From NCBI RefSeq assembly GCF_001402915.1, contig NZ_CP012945.1, positions 310,001 through 374,000 on the forward strand: DNA of 64,000 bases, written 5' to 3'. The DNA is from Devosia sp. A16. Lineage in GTDB: Bacteria > Pseudomonadota > Alphaproteobacteria > Rhizobiales > Devosiaceae. The notes beneath the pieces were generated by a model. That model had not been told where the DNA came from. It worked only from the letters and a program-made list of their open reading frames with translations, and did no database searches. Below, one piece after another: positions 34,462 to 43,081 of the stretch. Position 1 is the first letter of the stretch. Every line of letters begins with the position of its first letter. The position numbers and the translations under genes are program-made.

Positions 34462-34479
34462 CACCGAGGTGACCCGCTC

Positions 34480-34515
34480 TGGAGCATTTCGCCGCCGTAG
34501 TGGCGAGATGCTCCA
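34480..34515 (+). terminator. Hairpin after the exported protein gene
   Basis: TGGAGCATTTCGCC (34480-34493) pairs with GGCGAGATGCTCCA (34502-34515), 14 bp with one G-T pair and an 8-base loop. No T tract. Confidence 0.55.
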
Positions 34516-34599
34516 AGTCGCTGCCCTGACACCGCCGCCGCTTCATTCCATCTGCCAACCGCGCTACACCAGCGTCCGCGACAGGAGTGCAGCCGACCG

Positions 34600-35769
34600 A
34601 TGGCGCTGACCGATATCGAGATCAAGGGCTTCCGCTCCATCCGCAAACTCCGCCTGCCGCTTCGCCGGCTCACCGTGCTGACCGGCGGCAACGGCGTCGG
34701 CAAGACCAACCTCTACCGCTCGCTCGAGCTGCTGCATGCCGCCGCCAGAGGGACGCTGGCCGACGAGATCGCCAGCGAAGGCGGCCTGGGGTCGATCTTC
34801 TGGGCCGGGGGCCGCAACCTCACCGCCGATGGCAGTTTCGATCCAATGTATCGCACCGACGGCTATCGCCCGCATGAAGGCGGCAATCGCCTGACGCTCG
34901 AGGCGCGGCTGGAGCTTGATGACTTCCTGCCTGCCTATCGGATCGAACTGGGCTTTCCGACCCCCGATTCCGCTGCATTCGCCACCGAAGCGCAGATCAA
35001 GACGGAGACCGTCGAATTGCGGCGGGGTAACCGCGCCATCGGCCTGCTCGAGCGCAAGAACAACGCTGTGTTCGCCCGCGCGGCCGGCGGCCAGCGCGAA
35101 CTGGTCGACGAACGCGCACTCGCCAGCGAAACGGCGCTATCGACGGTGCGTGGCGGCTACCCCGAGATTGCCGTGGTCCGCCAGGAGCTGAGCAACTGGC
35201 GCTTCTTTCACGGCTTCCGCACCGACCGGGAGGCGCCGTTGCGCCAGCCCTCGCGTGCCATCACCTCGCCGATCCTCGCCTCGAGCGGCGGCAACCTAGC
35301 TTCGGTGCTGGCCACCCTGCGCCACGTGCGCGGCGAAACCGCCGATCTCGACGCCACCATCGCTGCGGCCTTCCCCGGCGCCGAGCTGGTCGTTCCGCCT
35401 CCCGGGGAGTTCGCCAGCTTCGGCATGATCTTCCCCGAGACGCCCAAGCGCACCTTCTGGGCGCATGAGCTGTCCGACGGCACCCTGCAGTTCCTCGCCT
35501 TGATGGGCGCCCTGCTCTCCTATCGGCTGCCGCCCTTCATCGCGCTCAACGAGCCGGAGGCCAGCCTCCACCCGAGCCTGTTGCCGGCGCTGGCCCACAC
35601 CATCGTCAAGGCTGCCGAGCGCGCCCAGATCTGGGTCGTCACCCATTCGCAACCCCTGGCCGATGCCATCGCCGAGGCGAGCGGCATCGTGCCGCGCGAA
35701 GTGATCCGCACCGAAAACGGCACGGCGATCCGGGGCCTCAGCCCGTTGGGCGTGTTCGATGACGACTGA
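34600..35769 (+). CDS. AAA family ATPase (RecF/SMC-like, AAA_21)
   Basis: A 389-residue stand-alone ABC-type ATPase head. Seen: IKGFRSIRKLRLPL, Walker A GGNGVGKTN (about residues 29-37), a middle domain of about 200 residues, the signature LSDGTLQFLALM, Walker B FIALNEPEASLHPSLL in which the usual Asp is Asn while the catalytic Glu is kept, and the switch His in WVVTHSQPLADAI. Relatives include DUF2813/OLD-type and RecF-like proteins; many sit in defence or repair loci, but no nuclease partner is adjacent here. Confidence 0.85.
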   Translation: MALTDIEIKGFRSIRKLRLPLRRLTVLTGGNGVGKTNLYRSLELLHAAARGTLADEIASEGGLGSIFWAGGRNLTADGSFDPMYRTDGYRPHEGGNRLTLEARLELDDFLPAYRIELGFPTPDSAAFATEAQIKTETVELRRGNRAIGLLERKNNAVFARAAGGQRELVDERALASETALSTVRGGYPEIAVVRQELSNWRFFHGFRTDREAPLRQPSRAITSPILASSGGNLASVLATLRHVRGETADLDATIAAAFPGAELVVPPPGEFASFGMIFPETPKRTFWAHELSDGTLQFLALMGALLSYRLPPFIALNEPEASLHPSLLPALAHTIVKAAERAQIWVVTHSQPLADAIAEASGIVPREVIRTENGTAIRGLSPLGVFDDD

Positions 35770-35870
35770 TCGGCACGCACACAGCGGGGAAGTTTCGGCA
35801 CAGTAACTCGGCCCCGTCGTTGCCGCATTCCTGTGGCCTGATGGCCTGCCACCAACGATGGAGCATGATC

Positions 35871-36059
35871 ATGAAGTCGTTCGAATGTGGCACCCTGGTT
35901 CCGGGCTGCACCTGGCACACCCAGGCCGAGGACACTGCCGAAATCGTCCGCCGCGCCGCCGACCACCTGCGCAACGCGCATGGCGAGGAGGTGATCCGTC
36001 CCAACATGGTCGACGAGATCAAGGCCCGCGTGCACGAGAAGGGCGAAGCGGTGCACTGA
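35871..36059 (+). CDS. DUF1059 family small protein
   Basis: A 62-residue protein. Seen: MKSFECGTLVPGCTWHTQAE, DTAEIVRRAADHLRNAHGEE and IRPNMVDEIKARVHEKGE. Two Cys and two His (CGTLVPGC, HT, NAH) could bind a metal. Function unknown. GGAG seven bases before ATG 35871 supports that start; ATG 35865 is an alternative. It stands alone between the ATPase and the convergent CCA-adding enzyme gene. Confidence 0.88.
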   Translation: MKSFECGTLVPGCTWHTQAEDTAEIVRRAADHLRNAHGEEVIRPNMVDEIKARVHEKGEAVH

Positions 36060-36105
36060 GGCGATAGCGCTCCCCGACTGCACCAGTTGGCCGTAACGAT
36101 AGTCT

Positions 36106-37302
36106 CTACCCCCGCGCCATTCCCAGCAGCGCCTGTCGATCGAGCGTGAAGCCGCTGTCGATCCAGGCCCGTTCGAGCCGCTCCAGCGTGGCGCCCAGCT
36201 CGGGCCCCGGCGTCATGCCGACGCCGATGAGGTCGCTGCCGCGCAGCGGAAAGCGTGGCACGTCGAGGCGTTGCAGCTGTTCCACCACGGCGAGCTTGCC
36301 GGCATCGCTCCAGTCGGCGAGCGTTGCCGCTACCTCGATGCCATCGGTCAGCGCGCCGGGATGCCGGTAGGCCGCTTCGTTCAGCCTGAACTCGGCCAGC
36401 AGTTGCGCCACCGACAGGATCGCTTCGGCGGTGCCGATATCGTCGTTGGACAACCGCCACATGTCGCGCAACCGGCCTGCGCCGATCTCGGACATCAGGA
36501 TCGCCAGGCGCGCCGGGTATTCGGGCCTGCGCGCCCGCCGCTCGTAGCGGTGCAGCAGCCGGATCATCGCTTCGGGCAGCGGCAGGATTTCGGCCTCCCG
36601 CATGGCCCTGAGCGTCGTGGCGATGCGCGGCAGCGCCAGCATCCGACGCATTTCGGCGCCCACCCGCTCGGCCGCCAGCCGGCCCAGCGTGCCGGCCGCC
36701 GCGGCGCAGGCGGCGAGGCCGTCGGGGTCGAACTGCTCGCCGGCATGGCTCGCCGAAAAGCGGAAGAACCGATAGACCCGCAGCCGATCCTCGGCGATGC
36801 GCTCGGCCGGCCTGCCGATGAAGCGCACTTTTCGCGCAAGGCAATCCTCCAGCCCGAGCAGCGGATCGAACAGCGTGCCGTCCATTCCGGCATAGAGCGC
36901 ATTGAGCGTGAAGTCGCGACGGCGCGCGTCGAGCGTCCAGTCGGTGCCGAACTGCACCACCGCGTGTCGGCCGTCGGTCTCGACATCCTGGCGCAGCGTC
37001 GTCACCTCGGCCGTCAGGGTGTCGAGCCGCAGCGTCACCGTGCCGTGTTCGATCCCCGTCGGATAGACCGACAGCCGCGCCCGTTCGGCCCTCAGGATCA
37101 CGTCCTCGGGCCGCAGCTCGGTCGCCATGTCGATATCCGCATTGTCACGCGGCAGCTCCAGCAGGGTGTCGCGCACGATGCCGCCAACCACCCTTGTACG
37201 GCCCTCGGTACCATCGAGCAGAGCCAGCATGCGCTGCGTCTCCGGCCGCATCAGCCAGTCGGCGCGCCTGAGGCGTTCGTCGATATCCCCCCGCTTGCTC
37301 AA
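36106..37302 (-). CDS. cca: CCA tRNA nucleotidyltransferase/poly(A) polymerase family
   Basis: A 398-residue class II nucleotidyltransferase that adds or repairs tRNA 3' CCA. Seen: VVGGIVRDTLLELPRDNADIDMAT with the two catalytic Asp residues, FGTDWTLDARRRDFTLNALYAGMDG, DPLLGLEDCLARKVRFIG and RIAEDRLRVYRFFRFSA, which recognises the incoming base. The alphaproteobacterial enzymes of this class are usually annotated CCA-adding; poly(A) polymerase activity cannot be excluded. It overlaps the Nudix gene by 4 bases. Confidence 0.9.
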   Translation of the reverse strand: MSKRGDIDERLRRADWLMRPETQRMLALLDGTEGRTRVVGGIVRDTLLELPRDNADIDMATELRPEDVILRAERARLSVYPTGIEHGTVTLRLDTLTAEVTTLRQDVETDGRHAVVQFGTDWTLDARRRDFTLNALYAGMDGTLFDPLLGLEDCLARKVRFIGRPAERIAEDRLRVYRFFRFSASHAGEQFDPDGLAACAAAAGTLGRLAAERVGAEMRRMLALPRIATTLRAMREAEILPLPEAMIRLLHRYERRARRPEYPARLAILMSEIGAGRLRDMWRLSNDDIGTAEAILSVAQLLAEFRLNEAAYRHPGALTDGIEVAATLADWSDAGKLAVVEQLQRLDVPRFPLRGSDLIGVGMTPGPELGATLERLERAWIDSGFTLDRQALLGMARG

Positions 37303-37937
37303 CCGCCCTCCGGGCCTCGGTCGCTCTCCGGCTGCAGCGCCAGATCGTGGAAGCGACGCGTAAGGTTCGCTGTTATGCCCCAGATGACAAGCCCGCTATG
37401 CTCGATTTGCCAGGTGCTGTGCTCCCGGCCGCCACGCTTGATGTGGAAGGTCGAGTAGCTGTCCGGCGTCATCAGGTAATCGAGCGGCACCTCGAACACC
37501 GAGCGCACCTCGCCCGGGTTGGGAATGAACGGCTTGCTCGGCTCCACCACCGCCACCACCGGAGTGATCAGGTAGTTGGTCCCGGTGTAGTAGAGGGGCA
37601 TGAAGCCCAGCACCCGCGCCTCGCTGCGCTCGAGTTGCACCTCTTCCCAGGCCTCGCGCAGCGCCGCATCGGCCGCGTCGCGGTCGGTCGGATCGACCTT
37701 GCCACCCGGAAAGGCGATCTGCCCCGAGTGCGAACGCAGCTCCGGCGAGCGCTCGGTATAAAGGATCGACAACCCCTCGCCGCGCCGCACCAGCGCAATC
37801 AGCACCGCCGCGGGCACCGGCGGACGGCCGGGCGGCGTGTCCGGCACCCAGTCCGGCAGCATGCCTCCGGCCGGATCGAAGCGTTCCGGCTCGCGCAGCA
37901 GGCGGCTGCTGATTCTGTCGATGAGGTCGTCGTTCAT
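37299..37937 (-). CDS. Nudix hydrolase, CoA pyrophosphatase type
   Basis: A 212-residue NudL/YeaB-like protein that would cleave CoA or related diphosphates. Seen: VLIALVRRGEGLSILYTERS, LRSHSGQIAFPGGKVD (the NudL signature), the Nudix helix DAALREAWEEVQL and YLITPVVAVVE. The start at 37937 (MNDDLIDRI) fits the family. Cotranscription with cca by 4-base overlap is common in Hyphomicrobiales. Confidence 0.9.
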   Translation of the reverse strand: MNDDLIDRISSRLLREPERFDPAGGMLPDWVPDTPPGRPPVPAAVLIALVRRGEGLSILYTERSPELRSHSGQIAFPGGKVDPTDRDAADAALREAWEEVQLERSEARVLGFMPLYYTGTNYLITPVVAVVEPSKPFIPNPGEVRSVFEVPLDYLMTPDSYSTFHIKRGGREHSTWQIEHSGLVIWGITANLTRRFHDLALQPESDRGPEGG

Positions 37938-38037
37938 GATCCGCCTGAAAGTGATGGCGGATCGGGCGGCAGGCAAGGGTCGTGATGACCCGCGAACCCC
38001 GGTGCAATTCCGCCGTTTCGATGAAACGGCGGAACGC

Positions 38038-38598
38038 CTAGGAGCGCTTGCCGGCGCCGAACGCCTTGATCGGGCCGGCGAGCCGCACGGCCATCGTGGG
38101 ATCGTTGGAGTAGACCAGCACCCGACTGGGATCAACCGGCCCGGGGAACTCGATGGCGCCCGGTTGCGTCGGCACCCAGCCGAGCGGGCAGTAATAGTCG
38201 CGGTCGCCGACCAGCAGCACGAAGCTGCCCTCGCCACGCTCGAGCGCGATCCGGGTCACTTCCTTGGCCAGCAGTTTGCCGGCGCCGCGCTTCCGGAAAT
38301 CGGGATGCGTCGCCAGCGGGCCGAGCATGTAGCCGTCGATGCCGCCGACACTGATCGGCGTCATCCATACCGAGCCGCAGGACTGCCCGTTCACCTCGGC
38401 GATCAGGCTGAGCGTGGGGTCGATCGGAAAGCGCTCGCGCACCCGGAACGCCGTCCTGGCAAAGCGGCCGGGACCGAAGGCAAGCGCCTGCAGGTCGTCG
38501 ACGAACTGCTCGTCGGCGGGCGTGGCAAAGCGAATGGTGGGCAGGCCAAGTTGCGGAGGCGCTGCTTCAGCAGCGACGGAGACGGAAGGCGCGATCAT
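38038..38598 (-). CDS. GNAT family N-acetyltransferase
   Basis: A 186-residue acetyltransferase. Seen: TIRFATPADEQFVDDLQALAFG, the strand SVWMTPISVGGIDGYMLGPLATHPDFRKRGAG, with the acetyl-CoA-binding R-x-x-G-x-G/A loop (RKRGAG), and a C-terminal LVGDRDYYCPLGWVP characteristic of the YhbS-like subgroup. Substrate unknown. Start ATG 38598 (MIAPSVSV) is supported mainly by length. It lies 100 bases upstream of the Nudix gene on the same strand. Confidence 0.85.
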   Translation of the reverse strand: MIAPSVSVAAEAAPPQLGLPTIRFATPADEQFVDDLQALAFGPGRFARTAFRVRERFPIDPTLSLIAEVNGQSCGSVWMTPISVGGIDGYMLGPLATHPDFRKRGAGKLLAKEVTRIALERGEGSFVLLVGDRDYYCPLGWVPTQPGAIEFPGPVDPSRVLVYSNDPTMAVRLAGPIKAFGAGKRS

Positions 38599-38988
38599 GT
38601 GACTGGTCCAGGAACTAAGAAGACGAGGACAAACGTGCCGGCCCACTTAAGCCGGCTGCCGACCGATTACGGTCGTCGGGTCACCTGAAAAGCCTTCTCC
38701 ATCCTGGACGCCTCCTGACGTCTGAAAAGCGCATTAGCACCGTGTCGGCCAACGCGTCCACGCAAAATTATGGACCTGCAGTCGAATTTCAAGACCGCCT
38801 CCTCAGATTTTGCCCACCCGCGGCACAACGCCTTGTCGCCGCTGGGGGTTCGCCCCGATCGCCTGCTGCAAAGTTGCGGACTTTTCCGGTTCGAAACTGC
38901 GACGGAGGGTAAGCGGATCCAGGGTCGGATTTATGTCCGTCGTTTGGCGCCGACCGGGCCATTCATGGACAGTTCGAGGCTCCTGCCC
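38599..38988. other. 390-bp intergenic region with a second AAAGTTGC element
   Basis: No gene could be supported on either strand. At 38870-38895 it holds AAAGTTGCGGACTTTTCC followed by GGTTCGAA, the core of the nested palindrome found upstream of lgt. Short open frames here have no start signals. Confidence 0.55.
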
Positions 38989-39684
38989 TCACCACTTCCC
39001 CAGCCAGCCGAAGGCACGCTTGAGCAAGGCGTGGCCGCCCCTGGTGACCGGCGTGCCGTGCGCCATGATCACCTTGTCGGCACGCCAGGCGAGAATCCGG
39101 AGCAGCGCTGCGCGGGCAGCACGCCTGTCCGAGAAGGCGACACGGAATTTTCTCGGCACCGACGGCTCGTCACCGACCATCAGGTCGAGGCGCGCCACCA
39201 GCGCGCGCCAGCCCTTGAACCAGCCCGGCGGGAACTGCTGCAGCAGGTCGGTGAAGATCACCGTGCCGCTCGGCCGGTGAAAGGCCACCACTTCCGTGGT
39301 GATGCGGTTGCCACGCACCGGCTCGACCTCGATCTCGCCGGCCCAGCCGGCCACCGGCGCATTGCCCAGGTCGGCTCCGAACCCGAGATCGGGCCGCTTC
39401 CCCCTCAGCCCCGGCGCCACCAGCACCTGGGCGGTTGGAAAGGCGCGATGCCAGTCGGCGATGAAGCTGTCATGCAGTGAATTGGGAGCGACGAGATAGC
39501 GGACACGGCCCAGCGCCTCGACCTCGCCGCGTAGCTGCGGGGTCAGCGCGACCGGCGACCAGATCACCAGGTCGCTACCGCCGAGCCGGATGACGGTCAT
39601 GCGCGTGGGGTAGTGAAAGCCGGCCGCGGCGGTGACCACCGGCCCGCCGACGATCCAGATTTCCGGCCCGAACGCTTGCCACAT
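38989..39684 (-). CDS. DUF4336 family (metallo-beta-lactamase-like) protein
   Basis: A 231-residue protein. Seen: EIWIVGGPVVTAAAGFHYPTRM, LVIWSPVALTPQL, YLVAPNSLHDSFIADWHRAFP, FHRPSGTVIFTDLLQQFPPGW and KVIMAHGTPVTRGGHALLKRAF. The order of His and Asp residues recalls a metallo-beta-lactamase fold with altered ligands. Function unknown. It is divergent from the TetR gene at 39736, with a 51-bp gap that holds a dyad, so it is the probable TetR target. Confidence 0.85.
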   Translation of the reverse strand: MWQAFGPEIWIVGGPVVTAAAGFHYPTRMTVIRLGGSDLVIWSPVALTPQLRGEVEALGRVRYLVAPNSLHDSFIADWHRAFPTAQVLVAPGLRGKRPDLGFGADLGNAPVAGWAGEIEVEPVRGNRITTEVVAFHRPSGTVIFTDLLQQFPPGWFKGWRALVARLDLMVGDEPSVPRKFRVAFSDRRAARAALLRILAWRADKVIMAHGTPVTRGGHALLKRAFGWLGKW

Positions 39685-39718
39685 CTCATACCCTCATATC
39701 TTCACACTCGTATAAATT

Positions 39719-39732
39719 TACACTACTGTGTA
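39719..39732. promoter_or_regulatory. Candidate TetR operator
   Basis: Perfect dyad TACAC-TACT-GTGTA within the 51-bp gap between the DUF4336 and TetR genes, next to the AT-rich TATAAATTT. It ends four bases before the tetR ATG, a position that would block both promoters. Confidence 0.5.
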
Positions 39733-39735
39733 CAT

Positions 39736-40311
39736 ATGACAACTCTGAAGCGAACCGACCGGTCCCGTGCCCTGATCCTCGACGCCGCCGACCAGGCGTT
39801 TCGGGCGCTGGGCTTTGCCAATACCTCGATGGAAGAGATCGCCGTGCGGGCCGGGCTGACCCGCAAGACGCTCTACAACCTGTTCAGCTCCAAGGATGAG
39901 ATCGCCCTCACCCTGATTGCCCGGGTCGAGGCAGGTGACGCCGGCTATCGGGCCCGCATCGCCGCCAACGACGATGCGTTGCCGCTGCTCGTCGCCGTGC
40001 TGCTGGACAGCGCCGGCTGGTGCCTCGCCAACCCCTCCCTCGCCCGGCTGGCGCTGAGCCCGCCCGAACGCCCTTCGACCACCCCACCGGATCGGCCATC
40101 GTTCCAGGGGCTGGTCCGCGACATCCTGCTCCACGGCCAGCAGCAGGGCGTGATCCGGCGTGACGAGGATGCGGAGTTCATGGCGCTGCTGCTCCTCGGG
40201 ATCTACGGGCAGGCGATGCTCACCGCCCTGAGTACCGCCCGGTTCAGCGACGGTGAAATCCGGCGCATCGTCCGCCTCGTCCTCGAGGGCATCGGCGCGA
40301 GGGCGGACTAG
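39736..40311 (+). CDS. TetR family transcriptional regulator
   Basis: A 191-residue regulator. Seen: an N-terminal DNA-binding domain (ILDAADQAFRALGFANTSMEEIAVRAGLTRKTLYNLFSSKDE, residues about 14-58) with the recognition helix RKTLYNLF, and a helical ligand-binding domain whose key is unknown. ATG 39736 gives the standard start; the frame upstream is open without support. It likely represses itself and the divergent DUF4336 gene through the 39719 dyad. Confidence 0.9.
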   Translation: MTTLKRTDRSRALILDAADQAFRALGFANTSMEEIAVRAGLTRKTLYNLFSSKDEIALTLIARVEAGDAGYRARIAANDDALPLLVAVLLDSAGWCLANPSLARLALSPPERPSTTPPDRPSFQGLVRDILLHGQQQGVIRRDEDAEFMALLLLGIYGQAMLTALSTARFSDGEIRRIVRLVLEGIGARAD

Positions 40312-40621
40312 TTGCGAAACGTCCCGCCCGGTCCGCCGGCAGCGCATGCAACCGGCCGTCGGGGACGAGGCCGCCGATCTGGCTGGACCAAAAATCGGTG
40401 CCTTTTGGCCGGCTCAGATCGGGTCCGGTTCCCGGCAGGGGCCAGTTCCGCGGCGGGGGGCGCGGGCCAGCGGCGAGCAGATGCTCCCGCGTGACATCGC
40501 CGTGCTCGAAGCGCAATGCCGCGTCTTGGCTGGGGCGCTCGATCGCTATCACGCCCGCGTCAGGCCGCACCACCTGATGCTGGCGGTGCCGGCCGAACTC
40601 GGCCCGCCCGAGCGCTGAACG
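40312..40621. other. 310-bp interval with no supported gene
   Basis: Lies between convergent tetR and the hydrolase gene. A plus-strand frame open to 40618 reads MLPRDIAVLEAQCRVLAGAL and beyond, but has no Shine-Dalgarno and no recognisable family, so it is left uncalled. No clear terminator or repeat. Confidence 0.4.
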
Positions 40622-41497
40622 CTAGGCCCTGCCCGCCTGTTGCTCGGCCTGGCGGATGAACCCCGCGATCAGCGGCGCCGCGACCGCCGAGTGGGTCTCG
40701 AGCAGCAGGTGTCCGGCGTCGAAAATGTGGGCCTCCATGCGCGGCAGGTCCTCCATCCACGACACCGTCTCGGCGATGGCGAAAAACGCATCGTGCCGTC
40801 CCCACAGCAGCAGGGCCGGTGGCTGGTGCTGACGAAGGTAGTCGGCAATCTCGCCGAACCGCTCGGCATAGCGGCCATAGTCGCGTAGCAGCGCCCGTTG
40901 TGTGTCCATCCGACCCGGCAGGTTCATCACCCGCCAGTCCTCCTCCCATTCGGCAGCCGGGATGCGCGCCGCCACATCCTCCGGTACCCCCATGACATAC
41001 TGGTCGCGCATGCCCTCGAGGCTGAGCACCGACATCACCTCGGCGGTGTTCTCCGGCGTCGGATGGGCCCAGAACGCCATCGAGTTTTCCCATTGCGGGC
41101 CGAAGCCGGTGCGGTGCGCATTGGCATTCTGGATGACCAGACCCAGCACCTGTTCGGGCGCCCGCATCGCCAGATGCAGCGTCGCCGCCGCGCCGAAATC
41201 ATGCACATAGAGATAGCGCGGCCCGACCCCGAGCTGCTCGAGCAACTCGGCAAGCGCCTCGCCGAAGCCGGAGAACGACGGCTCGGCCAGCACATCGGAC
41301 TCGCCGTAGCCGGGCAGATCCGGGGCAATCAGGTAGCACTCGTCCGCCAGCGAGCGCATGAGCGGCTCGAACATCCGCGCCGCATTGGGAAAGCCGTGTA
41401 CCAGCAGCAGCGCCGGCCGCGACGGCTCTCCGGCCGTGAGGAACGACAACTCCGCTCCGCCCGAGAGGCGCAGCCGTCGACGAGTCGGTGATGGCAT
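40622..41497 (-). CDS. Alpha/beta hydrolase, haloalkane dehalogenase/epoxide hydrolase type
   Basis: A 291-residue hydrolase. Seen: LLLVHGFPNAARMFEPLM (oxyanion hole), DLPGYGESD, the nucleophile Asp in LYVHDFGAAATLHLA (Asp rather than Ser, as in epoxide hydrolases and dehalogenases), a cap domain around residues 130-210, WGRHDAFF with the acid, and the catalytic His in DAGHLLLETH. GGAAGGAG before ATG 41497 fixes the start. Substrate unknown. Confidence 0.88.
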   Translation of the reverse strand: MPSPTRRRLRLSGGAELSFLTAGEPSRPALLLVHGFPNAARMFEPLMRSLADECYLIAPDLPGYGESDVLAEPSFSGFGEALAELLEQLGVGPRYLYVHDFGAAATLHLAMRAPEQVLGLVIQNANAHRTGFGPQWENSMAFWAHPTPENTAEVMSVLSLEGMRDQYVMGVPEDVAARIPAAEWEEDWRVMNLPGRMDTQRALLRDYGRYAERFGEIADYLRQHQPPALLLWGRHDAFFAIAETVSWMEDLPRMEAHIFDAGHLLLETHSAVAAPLIAGFIRQAEQQAGRA

Positions 41498-41620
41498 CTT
41501 CAGAACTCCTTCCCGGTGGGTCATGCCCGGGCTAACGTCCCCCGCCGCCGCTTGGCTCCATGGCAGCGTGGTGGTGGGGATGCCTGGCGCGCTGAAACCC
41601 GGTCCCCCCTTGCTCCGCCC

Positions 41621-42100
41621 CTACCACAGCCCCGGCAGATCCTCCGTCCCGGACGCGATCTCGGCGATGCGCCGGGCCGTGCCCGGGTTCATCCCCTCAG
41701 GCAGCCGGTCGAGCGGGAACCAGCCGATCTCGGCGATCTCGCCGTTGGGGCGGAACGGCTTCACCTCGCGAAAGCTGCGACCGACATAGACCGCCACATG
41801 GTCGCGGTTGGTGGCCTCGTGCTTCTGCAGATAGAGCCCGAGGAGCCGCATCTTGCCTTCGACCCGAAAGCCGGTTTCTTCTTCGGCCTCCCGACGGGCC
41901 GCCTCCTCGGCGGTTTCGCCCGGCTCCACGCCGCCACCGGGAAAGTGCCAGCCCGGCATGTAGGTATGGCGCAGCAGCAGCACGCGATCGTTGTCGATCA
42001 GTGCGGCTCGGGTGCCCAGCACCATGCGCCGCCTTACCCCGACGATAAACAGATGCGCGCTGGTTCGCACCCGCTGCCAACGGCTCATCATCCTGCTCAT
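41621..42100 (-). CDS. Nudix hydrolase
   Basis: A 159-residue protein. Seen: [24 protein letters not shown], a complete Nudix box [21 protein letters not shown] then TGF, and [19 protein letters not shown]. Substrate cannot be predicted; size and the GWHFPGGG pattern match general nucleoside-diphosphate-linked hydrolases. It is divergent from the phosphoesterase-murL-murD2 operon across an 85-bp gap. ATG 42100 is chosen; the frame extends upstream without support. Confidence 0.88.
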   Translation of the reverse strand: MSRMMSRWQRVRTSAHLFIVGVRRRMVLGTRAALIDNDRVLLLRHTYMPGWHFPGGGVEPGETAEEAARREAEEETGFRVEGKMRLLGLYLQKHEATNRDHVAVYVGRSFREVKPFRPNGEIAEIGWFPLDRLPEGMNPGTARRIAEIASGTEDLPGLW

Positions 42101-42185
42101 GGGTATACTCCGACTGGCGTTCAACGGCTGGTGGCGCCATTTAGGGCATTTTCTTGCCACGCGCCGCATGGCATTACGCCGGGCG

Positions 42186-43079
42186 ATGATAACGCTCGCT
42201 CATTTGTCCGACGTTCACCTGGCCCCGCTGCCGCCCGTCCGGGCGCGCGACCTGATCAACAAGCGGGTTACCGGCTTCCTCAACTGGAAGATCAAGCGCG
42301 AGCATACCATGGCGGGCGACGGCCTGACCAAACTGGTGCGCCACATGCGCGAGCAGAACCCCGATTTCACCGTGGTCACCGGCGACTTGGTGAACCTGGC
42401 GCTCGATGCCGAGATCAATACTGCCTACAACTGGCTTGAAACCGTCGGCCCGCCCGAACAGGTCTGCGTTTCCCCCGGCAATCACGACGCCTACATCAAG
42501 GGCCAGTTGCAAAAGGCGATGGACCGCTGGGACGGCTATGTCATGGGCGAGACCGTCGACGATCAGCCGTTCCCCTTTGTCCGCCGCGTCGGCGATGTCG
42601 CCATCGTCTCGTGCAACAGCGCCGTGCCCACGGCCCCGTGGATCGCTGCCGGCCGCTTCGAGGAGGACCAGGCGGCGCGTCTGGCCCGCTGCCTCAAGCT
42701 GCTCGGTGACGGCGGCTATTTCCGCGTCGTCCTGATCCACCACCCGCCCAACCAGGAGCAGGCGCATCCGCGGCTCGGGCTCTATGGCGCCAAGGCCTTT
42801 CGCCGTGTCATCGCCGAGCACGGCGCCGAGCTGGTACTGCACGGCCATACCCACCAATCCTCGATCTATGCCATCCCCGGGCCGGCCGGGGATGTTCCGG
42901 TGGTCGGCGTCGCGGCGGCCGGCGCGGCACAGGGCGATACCGGCGGGCACGATCCGGCGCGCTACAACCTGTTCTCGATCCAGCGTCTCGGCACTGCCTG
43001 GCAGTGCACGCTGCGCGAGTTTGGCTTTCAGCGCCTTTCGACCGATATTGTGCTCAGACTGAGCCTCAGGATCTATTGA
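42186..43079 (+). CDS. Metallophosphoesterase, first gene of the murL-murD2 operon
   Basis: A 297-residue calcineurin-like phosphoesterase. Seen: [59 protein letters not shown] and [15 protein letters not shown], a full set of metal ligands. It resembles 3',5'-cAMP phosphodiesterase (CpdA-like) and UDP-sugar diphosphatase-like proteins; substrate unknown. GTG of murL comes three bases after its stop. ATG 42168 (MALRRAMI) is an alternative start. Confidence 0.88.
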   Translation: MITLAHLSDVHLAPLPPVRARDLINKRVTGFLNWKIKREHTMAGDGLTKLVRHMREQNPDFTVVTGDLVNLALDAEINTAYNWLETVGPPEQVCVSPGNHDAYIKGQLQKAMDRWDGYVMGETVDDQPFPFVRRVGDVAIVSCNSAVPTAPWIAAGRFEEDQAARLARCLKLLGDGGYFRVVLIHHPPNQEQAHPRLGLYGAKAFRRVIAEHGAELVLHGHTHQSSIYAIPGPAGDVPVVGVAAAGAAQGDTGGHDPARYNLFSIQRLGTAWQCTLREFGFQRLSTDIVLRLSLRIY

Positions 43080-43081
43080 GC

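Noticed and set aside
40253-40618. Plus-strand frame after tetR
   Set aside because: Starts inside tetR in another frame, has no ribosome-binding site and no recognisable domain; noted as a gene-free interval instead.
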